Positions 9,009 to 17,811 are shown, counted from the first letter of the stretch. The stretch: 21,274 bases of DNA from an uncultured Bacteroides sp. (GCA_900556625.1 USPQ01000045.1:1-21274); one strand, 5' to 3'. Translations and numbers: made by a program. Notes: generated by a model from the sequence alone, not told the origin.

Positions 9009-11300
9009 TTATACCTTACGAGCTTCTTCCAGAACCTTCTGAATCTCCAGAAGTACACAAGCCGTTTTTTCACCTATCTCCTCTGAAAAACATTGCCCAC
9101 GTTGTGTTTCCAGCCAGTTCAATAAAGGCACAGCTTCCATTGCCCCGATTAAAGTGAAAAGCGGAAGTAGTTTGTGAGCCATAGCCGCTATTCCGTCCAC
9201 CTCCTTGCCTGCCAATGCTTGTTGCATCCGATCGGTATTCTTTCCGGTTTCTTCGATAAAGGTCTGAATAATGGAATGTGCGGCATCAGCATCGTCTTCA
9301 GAAAAGGCTGTTAATGCAGAAAAGTTCAAGGAACTTACAGTCTGCATATCCTCAGTAATGTGTGCTTCGTCAGCGGCAAGCTGTCCTTCGTTGACTGTGA
9401 GCAATAGTTCTTTCACCGTAAAAGGTTTGTGCAGGCAACCGGCAAAACCGTGTTCTTGTAAAGCATCTATGTCCATTTCACTGCGGGCAGTTACGGCAAT
9501 CACAGGAATTGTCTTTGCCTGCGGAATATTGGAAGCGCGCAAGAGTTTTACCAAATCAAAGCCATTAATAGCAGGCATTTGTATATCAGTCAGCAATACA
9601 TCGAAAACAGAGGTACGGAGCTGTTCTATCAACTCCTCCAGTTGCTCACAACAAACGGCGTCAATTCCATGTTGCTTTAACATGGCTGCCGTCAAGCTTA
9701 ATTGAATTTTATCATCATCAATCAACAGTACACGTATCACTTTCATCGGGGGAAGCGTGACAGGGTCTTCTGCCGAAATTGTTTTTTCTTCCAATGCCCT
9801 TTCGGACACAGATTTTCCCACCGGATAAAGAGGGAGAATGACTGTGAAGCAACTTCCCTCCCCCAGCTTACTCTGCACATCAATCGTACCTTCAAGCAAA
9901 ACAACCAACTTCTTCACAATAGACAATCCCAAGCCGAAGCCTTCTTCTCCTTGTGCACCGGATAAACGGGTAAATTCCTGAAAAATCCGTTCGCGGTCTT
10001 CCGTAGCCATACCTTTTCCGGTATCCGAAATCGCTATCGTCAGCTTGGAAGAATCATATTTAGCCGTTAATGCAATCTCGCCTTTCGGAGTAAACTTCAC
10101 TGCGTTGGACAAAAGATTATTCACTATCTGCCGGAGTCGTAAAGGGTCGCTGATGTATCTTCCATTTAATTCCTGAGCGACATGGCATTGCAAGGTTAAT
10201 CCTTTGGCGGCTGTCAATGGTTCGAAGCTAACATGGATTTCTTCGAATAACTGCGAAGGATTGAAGGTGACGCGGTTCACTTCCGCTTTATTAAGGTCGA
10301 GCCGATGAAAGTCGAGCAAGTCGCTGACCAATTTCAAAAGATGTTCCGAAGAACTTTTCATATTGTCAAGATAGAAGCGCTGCCGTTCGTCCTCCGTCAG
10401 TCGGGAAAGTAATTCGGTATATCCCATAATAGAGCCTAACGGTGCTTTAAAGTCGTGAGTAATGGCGAGCATCAGCTTTTCACGGGCAATAAGCAGGTCT
10501 TCCGCCCGTTTATTAGCTTCTTCCAATTGCCGGCGGTAACGATTGCTGCGGGATATGTCACGCACTATCAAAATCAGGAAAAAGACAGAGAGCAGCACTG
10601 CTCCGATAGCTATTCCACCAATGGTGCGTGCTGAACGCATTCTTACCTCCTGTTGCATTTCTGCATCCTGGCGGGCACGCAAGGTCATTTCCTCCTCGTA
10701 TTGTTTTATCAGGCTATCCATTCTTGCTGTCAACTGCGAATTCATACGCTGATATTTTGTACTAGTCCGCCGGATTGTTTTTCGCCGCTGCAACCGTTTT
10801 TCCTCTGTAGCCATACGAATCTTTTGCTGAAGGGAATCTTTAGAAGTGGTCGGTTCCAGAATAGTATCCGTAGCAACCTCCATGGAGGTATTAACAAGCA
10901 CGGCACTGTCTTGTTTAGTTGGGACAAACACTTCTGCCAATCTCTTAAAGAAACCTTTCTTCTTAGGCGTAGTCAGTAAAGAATCCCGTTTAGTGATAAC
11001 TCGGTGTTGTACCCGTTGCTGAGTAATGACAGAATCTTGTTCGGAAATTATTTCTTCAATCTCCGAAGCGGAAAGTAAGCTGTCATTCGCTTCGCTCAAT
11101 ACCCGGAGCATCTGTATCGTATTCCGGTCTTTCTCGTGCAGCAGGGTCAACAGGCTGTCTGTCCGCAGATTCTCCTGGTCATCGGCAGCCGACAATGTCT
11201 CCATTTCGCGATGTACAAATACCAGAGAAAAAAGAAGAATTGCAAGTAATAACGTATAACCGATTGTTACTTTCAACTTTGTGGAACGATAGGAAGCCAT
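9009..11300 (-). CDS. Hybrid sensor histidine kinase with receiver and HPt domains
   Basis: 763 residues. Two membrane segments (about 11-29 and 228-247) bracket a periplasmic region of about 200 residues that is charged and partly coiled-coil and has no recognisable ligand fold. Then come a HisKA domain (His282 in THDFKAPLG), an ATPase domain (N-box around Asn395-Asn399, DTGKG at 426, GFGLGLSIV at 454), a receiver (Asp528-530, phospho-acceptor Asp572 in LTDIQMP, Thr604, Lys625) and a C-terminal HPt domain (His709 in MAHKLLPL). This His-Asp-His order is the ArcB-like phosphorelay type and needs an external receiver as last acceptor. It is the last gene of the operon from 14751, starting 18 nt after the MATE gene. 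The divergent sigma-54 regulator at 14842 is the only stand-alone receiver in the window (inference as partner). Confidence 0.92.
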   Translation of the reverse strand: MASYRSTKLKVTIGYTLLLAILLFSLVFVHREMETLSAADDQENLRTDSLLTLLHEKDRNTIQMLRVLSEANDSLLSASEIEEIISEQDSVITQQRVQHRVITKRDSLLTTPKKKGFFKRLAEVFVPTKQDSAVLVNTSMEVATDTILEPTTSKDSLQQKIRMATEEKRLQRRKTIRRTSTKYQRMNSQLTARMDSLIKQYEEEMTLRARQDAEMQQEVRMRSARTIGGIAIGAVLLSVFFLILIVRDISRSNRYRRQLEEANKRAEDLLIAREKLMLAITHDFKAPLGSIMGYTELLSRLTEDERQRFYLDNMKSSSEHLLKLVSDLLDFHRLDLNKAEVNRVTFNPSQLFEEIHVSFEPLTAAKGLTLQCHVAQELNGRYISDPLRLRQIVNNLLSNAVKFTPKGEIALTAKYDSSKLTIAISDTGKGMATEDRERIFQEFTRLSGAQGEEGFGLGLSIVKKLVVLLEGTIDVQSKLGEGSCFTVILPLYPVGKSVSERALEEKTISAEDPVTLPPMKVIRVLLIDDDKIQLSLTAAMLKQHGIDAVCCEQLEELIEQLRTSVFDVLLTDIQMPAINGFDLVKLLRASNIPQAKTIPVIAVTARSEMDIDALQEHGFAGCLHKPFTVKELLLTVNEGQLAADEAHITEDMQTVSSLNFSALTAFSEDDADAAHSIIQTFIEETGKNTDRMQQALAGKEVDGIAAMAHKLLPLFTLIGAMEAVPLLNWLETQRGQCFSEEIGEKTACVLLEIQKVLEEARKV

Positions 11301-11318
11301 ACGGTAAAGTTTTAAGTA

Positions 11319-12677
11319 TCAAGTATTCACTTGGGGAGTGGGGAGTTTCGTCATGTAATGAAAACGCCACCAAAGCATTAATCCTGCACTTGTCAGACCG
11401 AAAGGGAACGCCATCCAGACACCTACCACCCCCCAGCCCATTACGAAGCCGCAGAAATAACCTACGGGAAGTGAGATGATAAAGTAAGCGATAAAGGCGA
11501 TGAGCATCATCAGTTTTACATCCGAAATGCCACGCAAGGCATTAGCAAAAGTAATCTGTAACCCGTCCCCGAACTGATAAACGAGGAAAGGAAAAATGAG
11601 AGAAGTTACCATAGCCGCCACCTCAGGACTGTCGGTAAACCAACCTCCTAAATAGTTACGGCAAAGAAAGACAATAAAAGAAAGCACTACGCCCAATGTC
11701 ATCATCAGATGAAAACCGGCATAGGCCGAACGACGAACGTTCAAAATATCGTTCTGACCTTTGAAGTTGCTGACACGAACAGCTACGGCAGCTCCCATGC
11801 CATAATACATCATAAACGTAAACTGTGAAATAGCCAACATAACCTGATGCGAAGCCAGTGCAATGGTCCCCAACCAACCTATCATTATGGCACTCAGACT
11901 AAAAGAAGCTGTTTCCATTCCCATTTGAAAAGCAACCGGCCAACCAAGTCCGTTCAACCGACCGAATATAGCCCGTGACCACCCCAAACGGAAGAAGCCG
12001 ACTTTGTAACGGATAAAACGAGAACTACGCAAGAAGATAATGATAAACACGAGCACCATCATAATACGTGAAAACAATGTGCTGATACCGGCTCCCAACA
12101 ATCCCAACTCGGGCAAACCTAACTTTCCGTAAATCAAAAGATAATTTCCTATGATATTCAATACATTTCCTCCCAAGAGTATCCACATGGCCGTCTTGGT
12201 ATCCGTGATTCCATCCGTAAACTGCTTGAATCCATTGAAAAGCATAACAAACACCAATGAAGCCAGCAGCACCAAATAATAAGGCTTAATCAAAGGAATC
12301 AGTTCTTCCGGCTGGCCGAGATTCTCTATATTCAGATAAAGGACAGTCATACAAAGCGTCAATAATAACGCGACCATCAGATTCGCTAACAAACTATTAC
12401 GCAATGCCTGTCCGGCAGGTGCAAACTGATGTGTTCCATATAGACCTCCCACAACAGGAGTTAGCCCGTATGAAAAACCGGTACTGAAAATGATAGCCAA
12501 ATTGAACACGTTATTTACAAAAGAAGCTGCTCCCAATTCTACCGTACTATGATGTCCAATCATCAGGGTATCGGCAAACCCGAGCACGATCACTCCTATT
12601 TGTCCGATAACGATAGGTAAACCAAGAAAAAATAATGCTTTATAATGCTCTCTGTATGTTCTATATATATTTCTCAT
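11319..12677 (-). CDS. MATE family efflux transporter
   Basis: 452 residues, almost wholly hydrophobic, with about 12 membrane segments in two similar halves. The opening PIVIGQIGVIVLGFADTLMIG and the later MGMETASFSLSAIMIGWLG are typical of the two MatE repeats. MATE carriers export cationic drugs or metabolites using a Na+ or H+ gradient; the substrate is unknown. The ATG overlaps the stop of the upstream peptidase gene in an ATGA (12674-12677), which fixes the start and suggests translational coupling. The kinase gene follows after 18 nt, so exporter and sensor are co-expressed. Confidence 0.93.
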   Translation of the reverse strand: MRNIYRTYREHYKALFFLGLPIVIGQIGVIVLGFADTLMIGHHSTVELGAASFVNNVFNLAIIFSTGFSYGLTPVVGGLYGTHQFAPAGQALRNSLLANLMVALLLTLCMTVLYLNIENLGQPEELIPLIKPYYLVLLASLVFVMLFNGFKQFTDGITDTKTAMWILLGGNVLNIIGNYLLIYGKLGLPELGLLGAGISTLFSRIMMVLVFIIIFLRSSRFIRYKVGFFRLGWSRAIFGRLNGLGWPVAFQMGMETASFSLSAIMIGWLGTIALASHQVMLAISQFTFMMYYGMGAAVAVRVSNFKGQNDILNVRRSAYAGFHLMMTLGVVLSFIVFLCRNYLGGWFTDSPEVAAMVTSLIFPFLVYQFGDGLQITFANALRGISDVKLMMLIAFIAYFIISLPVGYFCGFVMGWGVVGVWMAFPFGLTSAGLMLWWRFHYMTKLPTPQVNT

Positions 12678-13906
12678 TTACTTTTATAATAGAGTACAAC
12701 TCCGTTCTCTTTCCGAAAAGCCGATTGAGCGACTTCCCGCAACTGCATAGCAGTGACAGAGCGATAACGTTCTACTTCTTTCTCCAAATCTTCCGCTTTA
12801 CCGAGCAATTCGAACCAGGCAAGATTGGTAGCCACATTCAAATAATTTATATTACCGAATATCTGGGTAGACTCAAACTTATTTTTCACCTTCTCCAATT
12901 CCTGTCCGTCAACCAATTCTTGTTGCAGGCGATCGAGTTCGTCGCGCACTGCCGCTTCCGCCAGTTCGAGGCTAACTCCCGCCGAAGGTTTTCCGGCAAT
13001 GTGAAACAAGCCTGCATCCACACTACCTGAGATGTAAGCATCAATGCTCGAGAATAGCTGTTTTTCCTGTACCAGATGTTGGTTCAATCGACTGGAACGC
13101 CCGTTACTCAATACATCCGACAGTATATCGAACACATAATAATCCGGGTGACGATGATCGCACATGTGATAAGCCATGAACAGAGAATCAAGAGGTACAT
13201 TTCTCTCTACCGTCAGCCTGCGTTCTTCCGTCTGTTCCGGCTCCTGTGGCAGATTCCGTACAGGAACTTCCCGACGGGGAACAGTTCCGAACCATTTCTC
13301 CGTCAATTCCACTGCTTCCTCAAAAGAGATATTCCCGGTCACTGCCAGTATCGCATTGTTAGGAGCATAAAAACGGAAAAAGAATGCTTTCACCTCTTCT
13401 AATGTTGCATTAGCGACATGCGACAGGTCTTTTCCGATAGTCGGCCATTGATAAGGATGTTTCTGATAAGCCAACGGGCGCAAAAGATGCCCCACATCTC
13501 CATAAGGCTGGTTCAGACAGCGTTGCTTGAATTCTTCCATTACTACCCCTCGCTGTACTTCCAGACTCCGTTCGCTGAAATCAAGGCTCAACATACGGTC
13601 GGACTCCAACCAGAAGCCGGTTTCCACATTCTGCCGGGGCACAGTGAGGTAGTAATTGGTGATATCATTGTTCGTCCAGGCATTATTCTCTCCACCCGCT
13701 AGCTGAAGCAGCATATCATAATCGGGGATATTTACCGATCCACCGAACATCAAGTGTTCAAACAGATGTGCGAAGCCGGTATGTTCAGGATGTTCGTCAC
13801 GAGCTCCCACATTATATAATATATTTAGAGCCACCATCTGTGTACTTTCGTCCCGCGAATGTACCAGCCGCAACCCGTTGTCAAGAATGTGCCTATTGAT
13901 TTTCAT
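12674..13906 (-). CDS. M16 family zinc peptidase (single-domain, cytoplasmic)
   Basis: 410 residues with the inverted zinc motif HLFEH at residues 47-51 and the third ligand in RGVVMEE (Glu124 or Glu125), the spacing expected of pitrilysin/processing-peptidase M16 enzymes. A second, inactive-like half follows, with SNGRSSRLNQ and the FGNINYLNVATNLAWFE region of M16 C-terminal domains. There is no signal peptide, so it probably acts in the cytoplasm. The length matches the short bacterial M16B form (about 410-430 residues), which works as a dimer. It begins 5 nt after the cyclophilin stop and overlaps the MATE start by 4 nt. The natural substrate is unknown. Confidence 0.92.
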   Translation of the reverse strand: MKINRHILDNGLRLVHSRDESTQMVALNILYNVGARDEHPEHTGFAHLFEHLMFGGSVNIPDYDMLLQLAGGENNAWTNNDITNYYLTVPRQNVETGFWLESDRMLSLDFSERSLEVQRGVVMEEFKQRCLNQPYGDVGHLLRPLAYQKHPYQWPTIGKDLSHVANATLEEVKAFFFRFYAPNNAILAVTGNISFEEAVELTEKWFGTVPRREVPVRNLPQEPEQTEERRLTVERNVPLDSLFMAYHMCDHRHPDYYVFDILSDVLSNGRSSRLNQHLVQEKQLFSSIDAYISGSVDAGLFHIAGKPSAGVSLELAEAAVRDELDRLQQELVDGQELEKVKNKFESTQIFGNINYLNVATNLAWFELLGKAEDLEKEVERYRSVTAMQLREVAQSAFRKENGVVLYYKSK

Positions 13907-13911
13907 ATCAT

Positions 13912-14751
13912 TTAGTCAAGTATAGTCGCTTTTATTATCTTCACATCTTCTTCGGGACGGTCGCTACGGTCCGTCTTCACCTTCTGGATTTTATCTACGA
14001 CGTCCATACCCTCCACTACTTCGCCGAATACTGTATATTCGCCATCCAGATGTGGAGTACCACCCACAGTAGTATATGCTTCTATCTGCTCCGGCGTAAA
14101 ATGGAATTCCGGTTCTTTTGCCGACAATTCCTGTGCTTCCGCAAACAATTTCTCCTGCAAGTCATAAAGCCCGTTTTCGTCATTCGCCTTACGCATCTTA
14201 TAGATTTCTTTCATGTGTTTCTGCGCCAAGTTATTGAAAATGACATTGATCTTATTTTCATTCATCTGGCTTTCCATACCCAACAGTGTAGAATCATTGT
14301 AAACCTTACCCGTTACGATATAGAACTGACAACCGGAAGATTCTTTTTTCGGATTCACATTGTCTCCCTGACGGGCTGCAGACAACGCTCCTTTCTTATG
14401 GAAATACTTCGGATATACAAATTCTGCCGGTACGGTGTAGCCGACATCACCGGCACCCAACATCTTCCCTTTCGGCGCATTCTTTGAATCCGGGTCACCA
14501 GCTTGAATCATAAAATCTTTGATGACACGATGAAATAATGTTCCTTCATATACTCCGTCTTTCACCAGTTTGATAAAATTATCACGATGCTTGGGTGTCT
14601 CATTATACAACTTCACTTTGATATCTCCGGCTGTTGTTTCAATCTTTACCAATGTCTCTTTATCCATGTCTCCTCCTTTTTTTGTTCCGGTTTTGCAGGC
14701 AGTAAGTCCGCAAAACGATATAGTTAATAATATCAATGTAATCTTTTTCAT
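13912..14751 (-). CDS. Lipoprotein cyclophilin-type peptidyl-prolyl isomerase
   Basis: 279 residues. Signal peptide with lipobox LTAC (Cys19), so it is anchored to a membrane on the periplasmic side. The cyclophilin core is split: FHRVIKDFMIQAGDP (73-87, with Arg75), the QFYIVTG strand (142-148) and the closing LDGEYTVFGEVVEGMDVV (235-252). Between residues 150 and 232 lies a charged, mostly helical insert of about 80 residues where a classic cyclophilin has only a short loop. It catalyses proline cis-trans isomerisation during folding of exported proteins. It is the first gene of the four-gene operon ending in the hybrid kinase and has a clear promoter at 14777-14784. The start codon sits just after a short A/T-rich leader. 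Confidence 0.92.
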   Translation of the reverse strand: MKKITLILLTISFCGLTACKTGTKKGGDMDKETLVKIETTAGDIKVKLYNETPKHRDNFIKLVKDGVYEGTLFHRVIKDFMIQAGDPDSKNAPKGKMLGAGDVGYTVPAEFVYPKYFHKKGALSAARQGDNVNPKKESSGCQFYIVTGKVYNDSTLLGMESQMNENKINVIFNNLAQKHMKEIYKMRKANDENGLYDLQEKLFAEAQELSAKEPEFHFTPEQIEAYTTVGGTPHLDGEYTVFGEVVEGMDVVDKIQKVKTDRSDRPEEDVKIIKATILD

Positions 14752-14776
14752 AACGCTTTTATTTAATTTAAGTTTG

Positions 14777-14784
14777 CAAATATA
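14777..14784 (-). promoter_or_regulatory. -7 box of the cyclophilin-M16-MATE-kinase operon
   Basis: The minus strand reads TATATTTG, an exact TAnnTTTG match, with a leader of only about 20 nt before the ATG at 14751. It lies back to back with the regulator promoter at 14806-14813, so the two upstream elements overlap. Confidence 0.7.
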
Positions 14785-14805
14785 CCACTTTCGCCTAAAT
14801 CATCT

Positions 14806-14813
14806 TACCTTTG
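14806..14813 (+). promoter_or_regulatory. -7 box of the sigma-54 response regulator gene
   Basis: TACCTTTG matches TAnnTTTG exactly, about 28 nt before the ATG at 14842. The -33 position would fall at about 14783-14787, inside or next to the opposing -7 box. Confidence 0.65.
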
Positions 14814-14841
14814 TGACTTAAAAGAATCAAAACCTGACACA

Positions 14842-16212
14842 ATGAAAGCCATATTAATAGTCGAAGATGATATAACTTTTGGAATGATGCTCAAAACCTG
14901 GTTAGGCAAAAAAGGATTTGAAGTATCATCAGTGAGTAATATAGCACGTGCCCGAAAGCATATCGAAAGCCAGACTGTTGACTTGGTATTATCCGATTTA
15001 CGATTACCCGATTACGAAGGCATTGATTTGCTGAAATGGATGAATGACCGGGGACTGGATATTCCCCTGATTATCATGACCGGTTATGCGGATATTCAAT
15101 CAGCGGTACTGGCCATGAAACTTGGTGCACGGGATTATATCGCAAAACCTGTCAACCCGGAAGAATTATTAAAGAAAATATCAGAAGCTCTACAAACAGA
15201 GAGAACGCCAACAGCTCATTCCGCAGCCAAGATGTCTTCGAAAAAAGTCTCTCCCGCCTCATCCAAAGAGACAACAGAAACTCGTCGTGCCTATCTGGAA
15301 GGAGAAAGTGATGCTGCCAAGCAACTCTACAATTATGTAGGCCTGGTAGCTCCTACTAATATGTCCGTACTCATCAACGGTTCTAGCGGAACAGGTAAAG
15401 AATATGTGGCACACCGTATTCATCAACTTAGCAAGCGTAGCGACAAACCGTTCATTGCCGTAGACTGCGGTTCGATACCTAAGGAATTGGCAGCCTCCGA
15501 ATTCTTTGGTCATGTAAAAGGCTCATTTACGGGAGCATTGACGGATAAAACGGGAGCTTTCGTTGCAGCCAACGGTGGCACTATCTTTCTGGATGAAATC
15601 GGAAATCTCAGCTACGAGGTGCAGATACAACTACTCCGCGCCCTGCAAGAGAGAAAAATACGTCCGGTCGGTTCTACACAAGAAATATCCGTGGATATCC
15701 GCCTGGTATCGGCCACCAACGAAAATCTGGAACAAGGAATCGAAAAGGGAACATTTCGCGAAGACCTTTATCATCGCATCAATGAATTTACCCTGCGAAT
15801 GCCTGACTTGAAAGAACGGAAAGAAGATATCCTGCTATTCGCCAACTTCTTCCTTGATCAGGCAAACAAGGAATTGGACAAGCATCTGATTGGTTTCGAC
15901 GCAAAAGCGTCACAAGCTTTATTGAGTTATCATTGGCCGGGAAACCTGCGTCAAATGAAGAATATCGTGAAAAGGGCAACCTTACTGGCGCAAGGCAGTT
16001 TTATTACATTGCTCGAATTAGGTACTGACTTACTGGATACTACTACAACTTGTACCACAAGCATGTCATTACGCAATGAGGAGACGGAAAAAGAACATAT
16101 ATTGGAAGCATTACGCCAAACCGGGAATAATAAAAGTAAGGCAGCACAACTGTTGAATATTGACCGGAAGACGTTATATAATAAACTGAAGCTATACAAC
16201 ATTGATTTATAG
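14842..16212 (+). CDS. NtrC-family sigma-54-dependent response regulator
   Basis: 456 residues in the classic three-domain order. Receiver, residues 1-120: Asp9-Asp10, phospho-acceptor Asp52 in SDLRLPD, Thr80, Lys102. AAA+ domain, about 150-385: Walker A NGSSGTGKE at 179-187, GSFTGA at 227-232 (the GAFTGA loop that contacts sigma-54), Walker B TIFLDEIG at 247-254, and FREDLYHRI near 305-313. Fis-type helix-turn-helix at about 418-452. On phosphorylation such proteins form a ring and remodel RNA polymerase-sigma-54 at -24/-12 promoters. It is divergent from, and 90 bp away from, the operon that ends in a hybrid kinase with an HPt domain, which makes it the likely phosphorelay endpoint (inference). 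Confidence 0.93.
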   Translation: MKAILIVEDDITFGMMLKTWLGKKGFEVSSVSNIARARKHIESQTVDLVLSDLRLPDYEGIDLLKWMNDRGLDIPLIIMTGYADIQSAVLAMKLGARDYIAKPVNPEELLKKISEALQTERTPTAHSAAKMSSKKVSPASSKETTETRRAYLEGESDAAKQLYNYVGLVAPTNMSVLINGSSGTGKEYVAHRIHQLSKRSDKPFIAVDCGSIPKELAASEFFGHVKGSFTGALTDKTGAFVAANGGTIFLDEIGNLSYEVQIQLLRALQERKIRPVGSTQEISVDIRLVSATNENLEQGIEKGTFREDLYHRINEFTLRMPDLKERKEDILLFANFFLDQANKELDKHLIGFDAKASQALLSYHWPGNLRQMKNIVKRATLLAQGSFITLLELGTDLLDTTTTCTTSMSLRNEETEKEHILEALRQTGNNKSKAAQLLNIDRKTLYNKLKLYNIDL

Positions 16213-16285
16213 CATTCAAGTCAGCCTCAGACAACACACAAAACAACGATTGAATGAAACACATACGTAAATTGAAAGAAATGAC

Positions 16286-16323
16286 ATATTGCAAAAGCAC
16301 ACATTTGTGTACTTTTGCAATAT
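16286..16323. promoter_or_regulatory. 38-bp near-perfect palindrome covering the fucosidase promoter
   Basis: Arms 16286-16303 and 16306-16323 match at 17 of 18 positions around a TT centre; the outer part is ATATTGCAAAAG paired with CTTTTGCAATAT. The right arm contains TACTTTTG (16310-16317), an exact Bacteroides -7 box, and the left arm contains TTG (16289-16291) 18 bp before it, a fair -33 element. The promoter is thus built into the dyad. An operator for a dimeric regulator is the simplest reading. A hairpin ending the upstream regulator transcript is possible but lacks a T-run. Confidence 0.7.
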
Positions 16324-16384
16324 AAAAGCCTTACGAATATTATCGCGCCATTGCATAAACATTAACACCATACAAATCAATATT

Positions 16385-17767
16385 ATGAAGAAGTTTAATT
16401 TTATATGCCTTTCTATCCTCTATTCAATTTGTAGTTTTGCGCAACAGCAGAGTATTCCTGTCCCCAAGCCTCATCAACTGAAATGGCATGAAGCCGAAAT
16501 GGGAGCAGTCTTTCATTACGACTTGCATGTATTCGATGGTATCCGCTACGGACAAGGCAATAACCGCATCACCCCCATTGAAGATTATAACATTTTTAAT
16601 CCAACCGAACTCAATACTGATCAATGGGTACAAGCAGCCAAAGCTGCCGGATGCAAATTTGCCGTACTCACAGCCACCCACGAAACCGGATTCGGACTTT
16701 GGCAAAGTGATGTCAATCCGTATTGCCTGAAAGCTGTCAAGTGGAAAGACGGCAAAGGAGATATAGTCCGCGATTTTGTAAATTCCTGCCATAAATACGG
16801 CCTTCAACCGGGCATTTATATAGGTATCCGTTGGAATTCTCTGTTGGGTATCCATAACTTCAAAGCTGAAGGCGAAGGAGAATTTGCCCGTAACCGCCAG
16901 GCGTGGTATAAACGCTTGTGCGAGAACATGGTAACAGAGCTATGTACACGTTATGGTGATCTCTATATGATATGGTTTGACGGCGGAGCTGATAATCCAC
17001 GCGGTGACGGTCCTAACGTAGAACCTATTGTGAATAAATATCAGCCCGACTGTCTTTTTTATCACAACGTTGACCGCGCAGACTTTCGTTGGGGTGGTTC
17101 GGAAACAGGTACAGTAGAGTACCCTTGTTGGTCTACCTTCCCCTACCCATACAGCCACAGTAATGCTACCGAACCCGCACGTAACCACAACATACTATTA
17201 AAACACGGCGATAAAGACGGCAAATATTGGGTACCGGCTATGGCAGATACTCCATTACGTGGAGCAAACGGGCGTCACGAATGGTTTTGGGAACCGGATG
17301 ATGAAAATAACATCTACCCATTGGATGCACTAATGGACAAATACGAGAAATCAGTAGGAAGAAATGCAACTCTCATCCTCGGATTAACGCCTGATCCGAC
17401 CGGATTGATTCCCATAGGAGATACGCAACGACTGAAAGAAATGGGAGATGAAATAAACCGTCGTTTTTCTTCCCCCATAGCGAAAACTTTAGGGCAAAAA
17501 AAGAGCCTGACTTTGAATCTCGGGAAGAAGCAAACTGTAAATTACTGCATTATTCAGGAAAATATAAAAAACGGAGAACGTATCCGTCAATATAAGATAG
17601 AAGCAAAAGTTAATGGGAAATGGCAGCCTGTCTGTTCCGGAGAATCCGTAGGGCATAAACGTATTGAGAAGTTTGATCCGATAGAAGCAAGCGCATTAAG
17701 ACTAACCATTCCCGAGTCTGTTGCATTGCCTGACATTATCAATTTTAGCACATACTATATCAAATAA
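16385..17767 (+). CDS. Secreted GH29 alpha-L-fucosidase
   Basis: 460 residues from the ATG at 16385. The frame is open upstream to 16289, but that start lies inside the promoter palindrome, whereas 16385 begins a clean signal peptide (MKKFNFICLSILYSICSFAQ). The catalytic barrel covers about 30-350: TATHETGFGLW (97-106, the family's HHDGF-like strand), and MIWFDGG with the likely nucleophile Asp199. A C-terminal beta-sandwich fills about 365-460. GH29 enzymes remove alpha-L-fucose with retention; the diverged first strands suggest the linkage-restricted GH29B group (inference). The acid/base residue was not assigned. The sulfatase gene follows after 44 nt, so the pair may act together on fucosylated, sulfated glycans such as mucin. 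The enzyme probably acts in the periplasm. Confidence 0.87.
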   Translation: MKKFNFICLSILYSICSFAQQQSIPVPKPHQLKWHEAEMGAVFHYDLHVFDGIRYGQGNNRITPIEDYNIFNPTELNTDQWVQAAKAAGCKFAVLTATHETGFGLWQSDVNPYCLKAVKWKDGKGDIVRDFVNSCHKYGLQPGIYIGIRWNSLLGIHNFKAEGEGEFARNRQAWYKRLCENMVTELCTRYGDLYMIWFDGGADNPRGDGPNVEPIVNKYQPDCLFYHNVDRADFRWGGSETGTVEYPCWSTFPYPYSHSNATEPARNHNILLKHGDKDGKYWVPAMADTPLRGANGRHEWFWEPDDENNIYPLDALMDKYEKSVGRNATLILGLTPDPTGLIPIGDTQRLKEMGDEINRRFSSPIAKTLGQKKSLTLNLGKKQTVNYCIIQENIKNGERIRQYKIEAKVNGKWQPVCSGESVGHKRIEKFDPIEASALRLTIPESVALPDIINFSTYYIK

Positions 17768-17811
17768 AAAGTACAAGAAGAAATCTGCAAATAACACCTA
17801 ATAACTACCCC

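Noticed and set aside
8924..9157. 77-codon plus-strand frame at the end of the kinase gene
   Set aside because: Most of it is antisense to the HPt end of the kinase; the first part is low-complexity and there is no matching promoter.
15520..15537. GSFTGA in place of GAFTGA in the sigma-54 activator as a sign of lost sigma-54 contact
   Set aside because: A-to-S at this position is a tolerated variant; Thr and both Gly residues of the loop are kept, and all ATPase motifs are intact.
16289..16384. Upstream start for the fucosidase at 16289 adding 32 residues
   Set aside because: It would begin inside the promoter palindrome, upstream of the predicted transcription start, and would bury the signal peptide that starts at 16385.
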